From Pseudomonas kuykendallii (GTDB lineage: Bacteria; Pseudomonadota; Gammaproteobacteria; Pseudomonadales; Pseudomonadaceae): DNA of 64,000 bases. How positions within the stretch are numbered: position 1 is the stretch's first letter; each line of letters opens with the position of its first letter. The notes under the pieces were generated by a model that saw nothing but the letters and a program-made list of their open reading frames with translations, made no database searches and was not told where the DNA came from. The DNA lies in assembly GCF_900106975.1 (NCBI RefSeq), contig NZ_FNNU01000007.1, forward strand, positions 1 through 64,000. The letters run 5' to 3'. Both the position numbers and the translations under genes were made by a program. Positions 21,471 to 30,965 of the stretch are shown here, one piece after another.

Positions 21471-22358
21471 TCAGTACCAGCGGGCCTCCCCTTCGGGGCG
21501 CTTCTTGAAGCGCTTCATCGTCCACATGTACTGGCTGGGGTAGGTGCGCACGTAGTTGCCGATGGTCTCGCTCATGGACGCCACCGCCGCCTCGACGTCC
21601 TCGCCGTACATGGCCTCCGGCGCCGCCTCGATGATTACCCGGTAACCGGAGCCGTCTTCCAGGCGCAGCGCGTGGAGGAACACGCCCTGGGATTTCTTGT
21701 GGTCGAGCATGCCGGGGACGAACTTGCTGGTCAGCGCCCGCGTGCCGAGGAAGGGCACGAAGAAGCCGGCGGAAAGCGACGGCTCGGGGTCGGCGGGAAT
21801 CCCTACGGCGCCGCCGCGGCGGACTTCCTTGATCACGCTGAGAATGCCTTCGCGGGTAGATGGCGCAACGCGATTGCCCATCTGCACGCGCTGGCGTTGC
21901 AGCAGGTCGTCGACCGCTTTGAGCTTTGGCGGGCGGTAGAAGATGATCGGTTTGCACTGCGCGCAGTAGAAGTGATTGAGCACTTCCCAGTTGCCCAGGT
22001 GGCTGGTGATGCCGACCACGCCCTTGCCCGAGGCGAGCGCCTGCTGCAGCACCTCGAGCCCTTGGACTTCGCGCACCAGCGCCAGCGATTTGCTCGCTGG
22101 CCAGATCCACGCGCAAGCGCTTTCGGTGAGGGTCTTGCCGATGTCGATCAGGCTTCGGCGCAGGAGTTTTTCCAGCGCATCGGCATCCAGTTCCGGGAAG
22201 CACTTGCTCAGGTTGGTCCGCGCCACTTCGCGCGTATCGGTGGGCAGGCGCCACATCAGCCAACCGATGAATGCGCCGAGCCCCTGCACCACGCGCCAGG
22301 GCAGCAGCGCGAACAGGCGCAGGAAGCCTACGACCAACGCGCCTTTGAACTTCTCCAC
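21471..22358 (-). CDS. Lipid A biosynthesis acyltransferase (HtrB/LpxL family)
   Basis: The 295-residue protein has an N-terminal membrane anchor (FLRLFALLPWRVVQGLGAFI) and the acyltransferase signature SHLGNWEVLNHF, with the catalytic His and Glu spaced as in LpxL/LpxM. Further features are IFYRPPKLKAVDDLL and GIPADPEPS. It adds a secondary acyl chain to lipid A at the inner membrane. Two such genes are usual in Pseudomonas; the one at this locus is the HtrB1 type, by position. Confidence 0.88.
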   Translation of the reverse strand: MEKFKGALVVGFLRLFALLPWRVVQGLGAFIGWLMWRLPTDTREVARTNLSKCFPELDADALEKLLRRSLIDIGKTLTESACAWIWPASKSLALVREVQGLEVLQQALASGKGVVGITSHLGNWEVLNHFYCAQCKPIIFYRPPKLKAVDDLLQRQRVQMGNRVAPSTREGILSVIKEVRRGGAVGIPADPEPSLSAGFFVPFLGTRALTSKFVPGMLDHKKSQGVFLHALRLEDGSGYRVIIEAAPEAMYGEDVEAAVASMSETIGNYVRTYPSQYMWTMKRFKKRPEGEARWY

Positions 22359-22427
22359 AACGGTCTCCGATTTTCAAAGGCCCGCATTGTACCCGTCTCG
22401 CCCACGCCTTTCAGCGCCACCGAGGTA

Positions 22428-22982
22428 TCAGTTCATTGACAGAGCGCTATGACGATCGCATTCGAGGGTGTGGTCCATCACCATTCCGGTGGCCTGCATG
22501 TAGGCATAGCAGATGGTCGGGCCGACGAAGGTGAAGCCGAGTTTCCGGAGCGACTTGCTCATCGCTTCGGCTTGCGCGGTCACCGCCGGTACGTCGCCGC
22601 GCCCGTCGAAGCGGTTGATCCTCGGTTGGCCGCCGACGAACGACCAGAGCAGCGTCACCGGGTCCTCGAGCTTCAGCCAGGCCTGCGCATTCCGGCGCGC
22701 GGCCTGCAGTTTGAGCCGGTTGCGGATGATGCCGGGGTCCTGCATGCGCTCCTCGATCTCCTCATCGGTCATCCGCGCCAGGCGCTCGGCATCGAAACCG
22801 AACAGCACCTCACGGTAGCGCTCGCGCTTCTTCAGCACGGTTATCCACGACAGCCCCGCCTGGAAGCCTTCGAGCAGCAGCATCTCGAACAGCCGCTGCG
22901 GATCGCGCTGCGGCACACCCCATTCCTCGTCGTGGTAGGCGATGTAGAGGGGATCGTCGGTGCACCAGAAGCAGCGCGGCAT
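22428..22982 (-). CDS. tag: DNA-3-methyladenine glycosylase I
   Basis: The 184-residue base-excision enzyme removes 3-methyladenine from DNA. It begins RCFWCTDDPLYIAYHDEEWG, with the zinc-binding Cys and His, and contains LLEGFQAGLSWITVLKKRE with the catalytic-pocket glutamate region. The C-terminal CYAYMQATGMVMDHTLECDRH supplies the remaining zinc ligands. Length is normal. It is divergent from glyQ. Confidence 0.95.
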   Translation of the reverse strand: MPRCFWCTDDPLYIAYHDEEWGVPQRDPQRLFEMLLLEGFQAGLSWITVLKKRERYREVLFGFDAERLARMTDEEIEERMQDPGIIRNRLKLQAARRNAQAWLKLEDPVTLLWSFVGGQPRINRFDGRGDVPAVTAQAEAMSKSLRKLGFTFVGPTICYAYMQATGMVMDHTLECDRHSALSMN

Positions 22983-23158
22983 GGGCGTGAACCTCAGGGG
23001 GAAGGGCTGGACACTATAGCCAAGACACTGGTTAAAAAAACAGGTGTCGAGTGGCGATTCGCGCTCGACGACCGACGTCGGGCTGCGCGCCCTGCGGGAT
23101 GCCCGCGGCTTCGGTATACTCCCCGGTTTTTCGTCGCAGCCTCAATGGGTGATCTTTC

Positions 23159-24106
23159 TTGAGCCAGACCAAGCCCTCCGTGCGCACCTTTCAGGATCTG
23201 ATTCTCGCCCTCCAGCAGTACTGGGCCGAGCAGGGCTGCGTGGTGATGCAGCCCTACGACATGGAAGTGGGCGCCGGCACCTTCCACACCGCCACATTCC
23301 TGCGCGCCATCGGCCCGGAAACCTGGAACGCCGCCTACGTGCAGCCTTCCCGGCGTCCGGCCGACGGCCGCTATGGCGAGAACCCCAACCGCCTGCAGCA
23401 CTACTACCAGTTCCAGGTGGTGCTCAAACCCAATCCGGAAAACTTCCAGGAGCTCTACCTCGGCTCGCTGAAGCGCATCGGCCTCGACCCACTGGTGCAC
23501 GACATCCGCTTCGTCGAGGACAACTGGGAATCGCCGACCCTCGGCGCCTGGGGTCTCGGCTGGGAAATCTGGCTGAACGGCATGGAAGTCACCCAGTTCA
23601 CCTATTTCCAGCAGGTCGGCGGCATCGAGTGCTACCCGGTGACCGGCGAGATCACCTACGGCCTGGAACGCCTGGCCATGTACCTGCAGGGCGTCGACTC
23701 GGTCTACGACCTGATCTGGACCGACGGCCCGTTCGGCACCGTGACCTACGGCGACGTGTTCCACCAGAACGAGGTGGAGCAGTCCACCTACAACTTCGAG
23801 CACGCCAACGTCGACAAGCTGTTCGAGCTGTTCGACTTCTACGAGAGCGAGGCCAACCGCCTGATCGAGCTGGAGCTGCCGCTGCCGACCTACGAGATGG
23901 TCCTCAAGGCCTCGCACACCTTCAACCTGCTCGACGCCCGCCGCGCCATCTCGGTGACCGCGCGCCAGCAGTACATCCTGCGCGTTCGCGCACTCGCCCG
24001 CGCCGTGGCGCAGAGCTACCTGCAGGCCCGCGCGCGCCTCGGCTTCCCGATGGCCACTCCCGAATTGCGTGACGAAGTACTGGCCAAGCTGAAGGAGGCC
24101 GAATAA
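23159..24106 (+). CDS. glyQ: Glycyl-tRNA synthetase alpha subunit
   Basis: The 315-residue catalytic subunit of the alpha2-beta2 GlyRS starts at a TTG ([19 protein letters not shown]) with GGGTGATC upstream. Class II motifs and family blocks are present: [63 protein letters not shown] sequence at 23114-23119 could be the -10 element of its promoter. It overlaps glyS by one base (TAATG). Confidence 0.97.
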   Translation: MSQTKPSVRTFQDLILALQQYWAEQGCVVMQPYDMEVGAGTFHTATFLRAIGPETWNAAYVQPSRRPADGRYGENPNRLQHYYQFQVVLKPNPENFQELYLGSLKRIGLDPLVHDIRFVEDNWESPTLGAWGLGWEIWLNGMEVTQFTYFQQVGGIECYPVTGEITYGLERLAMYLQGVDSVYDLIWTDGPFGTVTYGDVFHQNEVEQSTYNFEHANVDKLFELFDFYESEANRLIELELPLPTYEMVLKASHTFNLLDARRAISVTARQQYILRVRALARAVAQSYLQARARLGFPMATPELRDEVLAKLKEAE

Positions 24107-26160
24107 TGACCGCCAAGGATTTCCTGGTTGAACTGGGCACCGAAGAGCTGCCGCCGAAAGCGCTGAAAAGCCTCGGCGATGCCTTTCTCGCCGGCATCGA
24201 AAAAGGCCTCAAGGCCGCCGGCCTCGGCTACGCTTCCGCGCGCGTCTACGCCGCGCCACGGCGTCTCGCGGTGCTGGTCGAGCAGTTGGACAGCCAGCAG
24301 CCGGACCGCAGCGTCAACCTCGACGGCCCGCCGATCCAGGCCGCCTTCGACGCCGAAGGCAACCCCACGGCCGCGGCGCTGGGCTTCGCCAAGAAATGCG
24401 GCGTCGACCTCGCCGAGGTCGACCGCAGCGGCGCCAAGCTGAAGTTCAGCCGCAGCATCCCCGGCCAGCCCGCCATCGGCCTGCTGCCGGGCATCGTCGA
24501 GACCTCGCTGAACGACCTGCCGATTCCCAAGCGCATGCGCTGGGCGGCGCGCAAGGAAGAGTTCGTGCGCCCGACGCAATGGCTGGTGATGCTCTTCGGC
24601 GATGACGTGATCGACTGCGAGATCCTCGCCCAGACCGCCGGCCGCGAGAGCCGTGGCCACCGTTTCCATCACCCCGACGCGGTGACCATCGCCAGCCCGG
24701 CCGCCTACGCCGAGACGCTGCGCGGCGCCCACGTGGTCGCCGACTTCGCCGAGCGCCGCGCGCTGATCGCCGCCCGCGTCAGCGAACTGGCCGCGGCCGA
24801 GCAGGGCACCGCGATCGTGCCGCCGGCGCTGCTCGACGAGGTTGCCGCGCTGGTCGAATGGCCGGTGCCGCTGGTCTGCTCGTTCGAGGAGCGCTTCCTC
24901 GCCGTGCCCCAGGAAGCGCTGATCTCCACCATGCAGGACAACCAGAAGTACTTCTGCCTGCTGGACGCCCACGGCAAGCTGCTGCCGCGCTTCATCACTG
25001 TCGCCAACATCGACAGCCTGGACGCGGCGCAGATCGTCTCCGGCAACGAGAAGGTGGTGCGCCCGCGCCTCACCGATGCCGAGTTCTTCTTCAAGCAGGA
25101 CAAGAAGCAGCCGCTGGAAAGCTTCAACGAGCGGCTGAAGAAGGTGGTCTTCCAGGCCCAGCTCGGCACCGTCTACGACAAGGCCGTTCGCGTCTCGAAA
25201 CTGGCGGCGTTCATCGCCGAACGGGTCGGCGGCGATGCGCGCAACGCCGCGCGTGCCGGCCTGCTGAGCAAGTGCGACCTGGCCACCGAGATGGTCGGCG
25301 AGTTCCCCGAGATGCAGGGCATCGCCGGCTACTACTACGCGCTCAACGGCGGCGAGCCGGAAGACGTGGCTCTCGCGCTGAACGAGCAGTACATGCCGCG
25401 CGGCGCCGGCGCCGAGCTGCCGACCACCCTGACCGGCGCCGCCGTGGCGGTGGCCGACAAGCTCGACACCCTGGTCGGCATCTTCGGCATCGGCATGCTG
25501 CCCACCGGCAGCAAGGACCCCTACGCCCTGCGTCGCGCCGCCCTCGGCGTGTTGCGCATTCTCATCGAGAAGGGCCTGGACCTGGACCTGAACGAGACCG
25601 TCGCCTTCGCCATCCGCCAGTTCGGCGGCCAGGTGAAAGCCAGCGGCCTCGATGCCCAGGTGCTCGACTTCATCTTCGACCGCCTGCGCGCGCGCTACGA
25701 GGACGAAGGCGTGGACGTCGCCGCCTACCAGGCGGTGCGTGCGCTGCAACCGGGTTCGCCGCTGGACTTCGACCAGCGCGTGCAGGCGGTGCAGTTGTTC
25801 CGCCGCCTGCCGGAAGCCGCTGCCCTGGCCGCCGCCAACAAGCGCGTGTCGAACCTGCTGGGCAAGTTCGACGGCACGCTGCCAGCCGGCGTCCAGGCGC
25901 ACTACTTCGACAACCCCGCCGAGTTCTCCCTGTACGCCGCGATGCAACAGGCCGACCAGGCGGTCCGGCCGATGGCGGCGGCGCGGCAGTACAGCGAGGC
26001 GCTGGCGCGCCTGGCGGCACTGCGCCAACCGGTGGATGCGTTCTTCGAAGCAGTGCTGGTGAACGCCGAGGACGCCTCGGTTCGCGCCAACCGCTACGCA
26101 CTGCTGGCGCAGTTGCGCGGGCTGTTCCTTGGCGTGGCGGACATTTCGCTGCTGGGGTGA
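24106..26160 (+). CDS. glyS: Glycyl-tRNA synthetase beta subunit
   Basis: The 684-residue subunit binds tRNA-Gly. It starts [17 protein letters not shown] and carries family blocks such as [30 protein letters not shown] and [19 protein letters not shown]. It follows glyQ with a one-base overlap. In other Pseudomonas gmhB and plsC lie just beyond glyS; here they reappear 36.7 kb later, so this gene marks the left border of the nif island. Confidence 0.97.
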   Translation: MTAKDFLVELGTEELPPKALKSLGDAFLAGIEKGLKAAGLGYASARVYAAPRRLAVLVEQLDSQQPDRSVNLDGPPIQAAFDAEGNPTAAALGFAKKCGVDLAEVDRSGAKLKFSRSIPGQPAIGLLPGIVETSLNDLPIPKRMRWAARKEEFVRPTQWLVMLFGDDVIDCEILAQTAGRESRGHRFHHPDAVTIASPAAYAETLRGAHVVADFAERRALIAARVSELAAAEQGTAIVPPALLDEVAALVEWPVPLVCSFEERFLAVPQEALISTMQDNQKYFCLLDAHGKLLPRFITVANIDSLDAAQIVSGNEKVVRPRLTDAEFFFKQDKKQPLESFNERLKKVVFQAQLGTVYDKAVRVSKLAAFIAERVGGDARNAARAGLLSKCDLATEMVGEFPEMQGIAGYYYALNGGEPEDVALALNEQYMPRGAGAELPTTLTGAAVAVADKLDTLVGIFGIGMLPTGSKDPYALRRAALGVLRILIEKGLDLDLNETVAFAIRQFGGQVKASGLDAQVLDFIFDRLRARYEDEGVDVAAYQAVRALQPGSPLDFDQRVQAVQLFRRLPEAAALAAANKRVSNLLGKFDGTLPAGVQAHYFDNPAEFSLYAAMQQADQAVRPMAAARQYSEALARLAALRQPVDAFFEAVLVNAEDASVRANRYALLAQLRGLFLGVADISLLG

Positions 26161-26203
26161 GGAAGGGGGTTGCCGCCACGCGGCTGCCCCTGCTGCGCGC
26201 CGA

Positions 26204-26223
26204 AGCCGGCGGAAACGCCGGCT
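26204..26223 (+). terminator. Hairpin after glyS with GAAA loop
   Basis: AGCCGGCG and CGCCGGCT form an 8-base stem capped by a GAAA tetraloop, 44 bases after the glyS stop. There is no thymine run, so it is a likely but weak terminator for glyQS. It lies at the presumed left edge of the island. Confidence 0.5.
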
Positions 26224-26254
26224 GCTACGGCACGCCGTGCCGAATGCGGTTCAG

Positions 26255-26274
26255 GGGACGGCTAAACCCGTCCC
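26255..26274 (-). terminator. Hairpin after rnfH
   Basis: GGGACGG and CCGTCCC form a 7-base stem around a 6-base loop, 8 bases beyond the rnfH stop on the minus strand. It probably ends the long rnf transcript. Confidence 0.5.
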
Positions 26275-26281
26275 GCCGGCC

Positions 26282-26566
26282 TCAATCGTCATCGTCGTCG
26301 TCATCGTCCATCTTGCGCCGCGGCACCAGCTTGGGGTCGACCAGGATGGCGCGGTAGATCTCCACGCGGTCGCCCGGCTGCAGCGGAGCCTCCAGCTTCA
26401 CCAGCTTGCCGTAGATGCCGACCTTGCTCTTCGCCAGGTCCAGCGCCGGGAAGCGCTTGAGCACCCCCGAACGCTCGATGGCGTCGCGCACGCAGCAGTC
26501 CTCCGGCACGTCCAGTTCCAGCCAGGCCTGGTTGTTGGCCTCGGCATAAGCAACGACGATCTGCAT
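26282..26566 (-). CDS. rnfH: RnfH family ubiquitin-like protein with acidic tail
   Basis: The 94-residue protein has the RnfH beta-grasp pattern (QIVVAYAEANNQAWLEL, VGIYGKLVKLEAPLQPGDRVEIYR). The last eight residues are all aspartate. It is the last gene of the rnf operon and starts 18 bases after rnfE. RnfH is known to belong to rnf operons of diazotrophs, where its exact role is open; a chaperone or assembly role for the Rnf complex is the usual suggestion. Confidence 0.9.
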   Translation of the reverse strand: MQIVVAYAEANNQAWLELDVPEDCCVRDAIERSGVLKRFPALDLAKSKVGIYGKLVKLEAPLQPGDRVEIYRAILVDPKLVPRRKMDDDDDDDD

Positions 26567-26584
26567 GTTATTGCTCCCTGAAAG

Positions 26585-27277
26585 TCAGTGGCAGCCACCG
26601 CCGCCGAGCGCGGCGGCGGGTACGGCCTGGATGCCCTGGCGTGCCTGCTGGCGCTGGTCGATCCAGCGTTTGAGCGCGAGCAGGAAGCCCAGCGCGAAGA
26701 ACGCGCCCGGCGGCAGGATCATCAGCAGGAAGCCCTTGTAGTCGGGGATCACCTGGGTCTCGAGGAAGGCGAACGACGAGCCGAGCAGCAGGTGCGCGTC
26801 GGCGAACAGCGTGCCGTTGCCGATCAGCTCGCGGATCGCGCCGATCAGGGTCAGCGCGAAGGTGAAGCCCAGGCCCATGAACAGGCCGTCGAGGGTCGAG
26901 GCGACCACGCCATTCTTCGAGGCGAAGGCTTCCGAACGGCCGAGCACCGCGCAGTTGGCGACGATCAGCGCGATGTACAGGCCGAGCACCTGGTACAGCG
27001 CGTGGGCCCAGGCGTTCATCATCATGTCCAGCAGCGTCACCAGGGTGGCGATGATGACGATGAACACCGGGATGCGGATGGCCTCGGTCACCGCCTGGCG
27101 AATCATCGACACCAGCAGGTTGGCGCAGACCAGTACCAGCGTCGTGCACAGGCCCATGCCCAGGCCGTTGGTCGCCGAGCCGGTGACCGCCATGGTCGGA
27201 CACATGCCGAGCACTTGGGCGAACACGATGTTGTTGCTCCACAGTCCGTCCTGGGCGATGCGCAGGTAGTTGCTCAT
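26585..27277 (-). CDS. rnfE: Rnf electron transport complex subunit E
   Basis: The 230-residue integral membrane protein has six predicted helices and paralogy to RnfA. The conserved cysteine segments VLGMCPTMAV and VANCAVLGRSEAFASK supply the membrane-embedded Fe-S site. The complex uses ion motive force to drive electrons uphill from NADH to ferredoxin or flavodoxin for nitrogenase. Stop and start overlap with rnfG (ATGA) shows tight coupling. Confidence 0.95.
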   Translation of the reverse strand: MSNYLRIAQDGLWSNNIVFAQVLGMCPTMAVTGSATNGLGMGLCTTLVLVCANLLVSMIRQAVTEAIRIPVFIVIIATLVTLLDMMMNAWAHALYQVLGLYIALIVANCAVLGRSEAFASKNGVVASTLDGLFMGLGFTFALTLIGAIRELIGNGTLFADAHLLLGSSFAFLETQVIPDYKGFLLMILPPGAFFALGFLLALKRWIDQRQQARQGIQAVPAAALGGGGCH

Positions 27278-27906
27278 TGCGATTCTCCGGCGGCGAGGGT
27301 CTCGCCGAACAGTTGCTGGCGATGGCTGGCGAAGAACTCCAGGCCCTCACGGATTTCCTTGACCACCGCGCGCGGGGTGATGGTGGCGCCGGCGAACTGG
27401 TCGAAGTCGCCGCCGTCCTTCTTCACGGCCCAGCGCTCCACGGGCGGATTGCCCAGCGAAAGGCCTTGGAAGCGGGTGATCCAGGGGTTCTTCTCGACGT
27501 CGATCTTGTCGCCCAGCCCCGGGGTTTCCTTGTGCTTGAGCACCCGTGCGCCGAGCAGCGCACCTTCCGGCGAAATGGCCAGCAGCACCTCGATGTCACC
27601 GGCATAGCCGCGCCCGTGCACGGCGAAGATCGCCGCCACCGGCTTGCCCTGCAGCGTGGCGCGGTAGACGTCGAGCGGGCCTTCCGGGCCGTCGATCTGC
27701 GCGCGGGTCTGCAGCAGGTCGTTGTCGTAACTGCCGTGCGGCAGCACGCGGGACAGGTTGTTGCGCAGGTCCTGAGCCTCGGCGGCGAGGATCGGGTCGT
27801 GCGTGCGCTGCGCCGCCCAGCCCAGGGCGGCACAGGTGACCAGGACCACGGCGCCGAGCATCAGGCTCTGGTAGCTGAGGTAGCCGTGCAGACGCTGCCA
27901 GTTCAT
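27274..27906 (-). CDS. rnfG: Rnf electron transport complex subunit G
   Basis: The 210-residue subunit has one N-terminal membrane helix (LMLGAVVLVTCAALGWA) and a periplasmic flavin domain. The FAGATITPRAV motif near residue 173 holds the threonine that carries covalent FMN. KHKETPGLGDKI is the other family block. Both ends overlap neighbours by 4 bases. Confidence 0.95.
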   Translation of the reverse strand: MNWQRLHGYLSYQSLMLGAVVLVTCAALGWAAQRTHDPILAAEAQDLRNNLSRVLPHGSYDNDLLQTRAQIDGPEGPLDVYRATLQGKPVAAIFAVHGRGYAGDIEVLLAISPEGALLGARVLKHKETPGLGDKIDVEKNPWITRFQGLSLGNPPVERWAVKKDGGDFDQFAGATITPRAVVKEIREGLEFFASHRQQLFGETLAAGESQ

Positions 27907-28979
27907 GGCGCCCTCCGGTTGAATGGTTGCAGGGCGGCACCCTGGCGATTACGGCCATAGATGCGCGGACGCAGGTAACGGTCGATCAGCGGGGTCGCCG
28001 CGTTCATCAGCAGCAGGGCGAAGGCCACCGCCTCGGGATAGCTGCCGTAGGTGCGGATCAGGTAGATCAGCACGCCGCACAGCAGGCCGAAGAGCAGCCG
28101 CCCGGCGGCGGACGCCGGGCAGGTCACCGGGTCGGTGACGATGAACCAGAGGGTCAGCATGAAGCCGCCGGAGAGTAGGTGATAGAGCGGGCTGGCGTAG
28201 CGCAGCGGATCGATCAGGTACATCACCAGCGCCGGCAGGGCGAGGCCGAGGGTCAATCCCAGCGGCGCCTGCCAGGTGATCACCCGGCGCGCCAGCAGGA
28301 AGCAGCCGCCCAGCGCCAGCAGCAGGCTGGAGCTTTCGCCCATGCTGCCGGCGCGCTCGCCGAGCAGCGCCTGCAGCGGCCGGTAGATGTCCGCCAGCGC
28401 GTCACTCAGTAGCGTGCCGCGACTCAGCTCGGTCTTCACGTGACCGAGCAGGGTGGCCGAGCTGTAGGCGTCCGTCTGCGCGCCGCCGAAGGTGATCTGC
28501 AGCGACTCGAGGAAACCCGGCGCCGGCAGGCTGCCCAGCGCGAGCGGCTGCACCCAGCGGGTCATCTCCACCGGGAAGGCGATCAGCAGGATCACGCGTG
28601 CCGCCATCGCCGGGTTGAACAGGTTCTGTCCCAGCCCGCCGAACAGCTGCTTGACCAGGCCGATCGCCAGCAGCGCGCCGACCAGCGCCACCCACCAGGG
28701 CGCCCACGGCGGCAACGAGAGCGCCAGCAGCCAGCAGCTGAGCAGCGCCGAACCGTCGCCGAGAGCGCGCAGCGGGCGTTTCTGCAGGCGCAGACAGAGC
28801 GCCTCGATGATCAGCCCACAGAGGACGCAGGTGAGGAACAGGAACAGTGCCGGCCAGCCGTACTGGCTGAAGCCGTAGAGGGTCGCGGGGAGCAGCGCGA
28901 GAATCACCTCGAGCATCATCCGCCGCAGGCTGGGCCCGGCGTGGGCGTGTGGCCCGTGGACCACGCTGGTCTCGCTCAT
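27903..28979 (-). CDS. rnfD: Rnf electron transport complex subunit D
   Basis: The 358-residue membrane subunit starts at the ATG at 28979 (MSETSVVHGPHAHAGPSLRR), which overlaps the rnfC stop by 4 bases. The frame stays open another 700 bases upstream inside rnfC, but that is not the family sequence. It has about nine hydrophobic segments. The threonine in DAYSSATLLGH is the expected covalent FMN site. Confidence 0.93.
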   Translation of the reverse strand: MSETSVVHGPHAHAGPSLRRMMLEVILALLPATLYGFSQYGWPALFLFLTCVLCGLIIEALCLRLQKRPLRALGDGSALLSCWLLALSLPPWAPWWVALVGALLAIGLVKQLFGGLGQNLFNPAMAARVILLIAFPVEMTRWVQPLALGSLPAPGFLESLQITFGGAQTDAYSSATLLGHVKTELSRGTLLSDALADIYRPLQALLGERAGSMGESSSLLLALGGCFLLARRVITWQAPLGLTLGLALPALVMYLIDPLRYASPLYHLLSGGFMLTLWFIVTDPVTCPASAAGRLLFGLLCGVLIYLIRTYGSYPEAVAFALLLMNAATPLIDRYLRPRIYGRNRQGAALQPFNRRAP

Positions 28980-30421
28980 TGGCTTTTCTCCGTCTGCGCC
29001 ATGGCCGCCGCGCGACGCGCCGCCAGCCGCGCCTGTTCGCGGGCGAAGCGGGCCTCCCGCTGCTCGGCGAGCCGACGCGTGGCGTCCAGCTTGCGTTGCT
29101 GGCGGGCCATCGTGGCCAGCTCGTTGCGCGCGTAGTTGAAGTAGTGGGTCAGGGGGATATTCGACGGGCAGATGTACGAGCAGGCGCCGCAGCCGATGCA
29201 GTCCTTCAGGCCGAGGGCCTGCGCTCCCTTGAGGTCGCCGTTGCGGATGTAGGCGGCCATTTCCAGCGGCATCAGCCCCTGCGGGCAGCCGCGCACGCAG
29301 TTGGCGCAGCGCACGCAGGGCTCCGGCGCGCGCTCGGCGACTTCCGCCGCGGAGAGCGCCAGCACCCCGCTGCAGCCCTTGACCACCGGCACGTCGGCAC
29401 GTGGCAGCTGCATGCCCATCATCGGCCCGCCCATGACCAGACGTGCCGGGGTTTGCAGATAGCCGCCGGCGCCTTCGATCAGGCGGCTGATGAGGGTGCC
29501 GAAGGGCACTTCCCAGTTGCCCGGATGGGCCATCGCGCCACCGGCCAGGGTGACGATGCGCGACACCAGCGGTTGCCCGTGGACCAGGGCGCGCGCGACG
29601 CTGTAGGCGGTGGCGACGTTGTGCACCAGCACGCCGGCGTCGGCGGCGCGGCCGCCGGCGGGGATTTCGCGGCCGGTCAGCCATTTCACCAGTTGCTTGT
29701 CCGACCCCATCGGGTAGCGGCTGGGCACCGACTGCACCTCGACTTCAGTGCCGAGTGCGGCCAGGCGCAGGGCGGCGAGAGCTTCGGGCTTGTTGTCCTC
29801 GACGCCCAGCAGCACCTGGCGGGCCTGCACGGCATGACGGATCAGCCGCGCGCCGGTGATCACCTCGGCGGCGCGCTCGCGCATCAGCAGGTCATCGCTG
29901 GTCAGGTAGGGCTCGCACTCGCCGCCGTTGATCACCAGCGTGTCGATGCCGCGGCGCAGGCTCAGCTCCAGCTTCACCGCGGAAGGAAAGGTCGCGCCGC
30001 CGAGGCCGACGATGCCGGCCTCGCCCACCCGCCGGCAGACGTCTTCCGGCGCCAGGGCGAAGGGATCGGCGGCGACCTCCAGGTCGGCCCAGCGATCGTC
30101 GCCGTCGACTTCCAGCACCAGCGTCGGCAGCGGCAACCCGGACGGGTGCGGCGCCGAGTATTCGCCGAGGGCGCGCACCAGCCCGGACGTCGGCGCATGC
30201 AGCGGTGCGGAGATGTTGCCCTGGCCGGCGGCCAGCAGTTGGCCCTTGAGCACGCGCTGACCGACGCCGACCACCGGCATGGCCATTTCGCCGACGTGCT
30301 GCTGCAGCGGGATGAACAGCAGTTCGGGCAGCGGCAGGCGCCGGATCGGCTGCGCGCTGGACTCTTCCTTGCGACCGGCCGGATGGACCCCGCCGCGCCA
30401 ACGATTCCATTTCATCCTCAT
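28976..30421 (-). CDS. rnfC: Rnf electron transport complex subunit C
   Basis: The 481-residue soluble subunit receives electrons from NADH. Seen: WRGGVHPAGRKE at the start, a central NADH/flavin-binding region with GGATFPSAVK and INGGECEPYLTSDD, and two [4Fe-4S] motifs, CVRCANCVRGCPQGLMP and CIGCGACSYICPSNIPL. A lysine/arginine/alanine-rich tail follows. Two starts are possible: 30421, overlapping the rnfB stop as ATGA, or 30415, which sits at the better distance from the GAGAGG sequence. The difference is two residues. Confidence 0.94.
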   Translation of the reverse strand: MRMKWNRWRGGVHPAGRKEESSAQPIRRLPLPELLFIPLQQHVGEMAMPVVGVGQRVLKGQLLAAGQGNISAPLHAPTSGLVRALGEYSAPHPSGLPLPTLVLEVDGDDRWADLEVAADPFALAPEDVCRRVGEAGIVGLGGATFPSAVKLELSLRRGIDTLVINGGECEPYLTSDDLLMRERAAEVITGARLIRHAVQARQVLLGVEDNKPEALAALRLAALGTEVEVQSVPSRYPMGSDKQLVKWLTGREIPAGGRAADAGVLVHNVATAYSVARALVHGQPLVSRIVTLAGGAMAHPGNWEVPFGTLISRLIEGAGGYLQTPARLVMGGPMMGMQLPRADVPVVKGCSGVLALSAAEVAERAPEPCVRCANCVRGCPQGLMPLEMAAYIRNGDLKGAQALGLKDCIGCGACSYICPSNIPLTHYFNYARNELATMARQQRKLDATRRLAEQREARFAREQARLAARRAAAMAQTEKSQ

Positions 30422-30954
30422 ACCTCTCGGGTCGCCAGGGGCCGTTCCCAGCCCCAGGTCAGCAGGCTCGGGGCCACCGGGGTCAGCTGTATCGCCTCGG
30501 TGGGGCAGATCGCCTGGCATTTGCCGCAGGCGGTGCAGGCGTCGCCGAACACCTGGTGCAACTGCTTGGCGGCGCCCATCACCGCGTCGGTGGGGCAGAC
30601 CTTGAAGCAGCGGGTGCAGCCAATGCACAGGTGCTCGAGCACCTGCGCCACGCGCGGCACGTCGTCGGGCATGTCGGCGAGGTTCATCTCCACGCCGAGG
30701 CGCTCGGCCAGCGCCTGGGCCACGGCGCGCCCGCCGGGCGGACACAGGGTCAGCGGTGCCTCGCCCTTGGCCAACGCCTGCGCGGCGCCGGCGCAGCCGA
30801 TGTAGCCGCACTGGCCGCACTGGCTGCCGGGAAGCATCTTCAGCAGCTCCTCCTCGAGTTCGTCGCGCGGCACGCGCAACAGGCGCTCGGCACCGCCGAG
30901 CAGGAAGCCCAGGGCCAGGCCGAGGGCGGTCAGCGGCATTACGGTCATCAGCAT
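30418..30954 (-). CDS. rnfB: Rnf electron transport complex subunit B
   Basis: The 178-residue iron-sulfur subunit has an N-terminal membrane anchor (LTALGLALGFLLGGAERLL), the GSQCGQCGYIGC motif of the first cluster, and a two-cluster ferredoxin domain (CIGCTRCFKVCP; CTACGKCQAICP). It passes electrons to the soluble acceptor. The order A-B-C-D-G-E-H is that of the rnf1 operon of Azotobacter, from memory. Confidence 0.96.
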   Translation of the reverse strand: MLMTVMPLTALGLALGFLLGGAERLLRVPRDELEEELLKMLPGSQCGQCGYIGCAGAAQALAKGEAPLTLCPPGGRAVAQALAERLGVEMNLADMPDDVPRVAQVLEHLCIGCTRCFKVCPTDAVMGAAKQLHQVFGDACTACGKCQAICPTEAIQLTPVAPSLLTWGWERPLATREV

Positions 30955-30965
30955 GGGAGTGCTCC

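Noticed and set aside
24016-26028. Long open frame of 670 codons antisense to glyS, and similar ones antisense to rnfC (28949-30805) and nifA (33232-34983)
   Set aside because: They mirror codon position bias of GC-rich genes on the other strand; their products are rich in Ala, Arg, Gly, His and Gln, match no family, and lie entirely under well-identified genes.
26161-26281. tRNA or attachment site at the left island border
   Set aside because: No cloverleaf or CCA-ended stem and no matching direct repeat near 62828-62907 could be found; only two small hairpins are present.
26281-26312. Short direct repeat of GTC/ATC units taken as a possible CRISPR or microsatellite
   Set aside because: It is the coding sequence of the aspartate tail of RnfH. 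No CRISPR repeat-spacer pattern was seen anywhere in the window.
27903-29684. Apparent 593-residue protein covering rnfD and part of rnfC
   Set aside because: Only the part from the ATG at 28979 is RnfD; the rest is an open shadow frame of rnfC. The 4-base overlap with the rnfC stop fixes the start.
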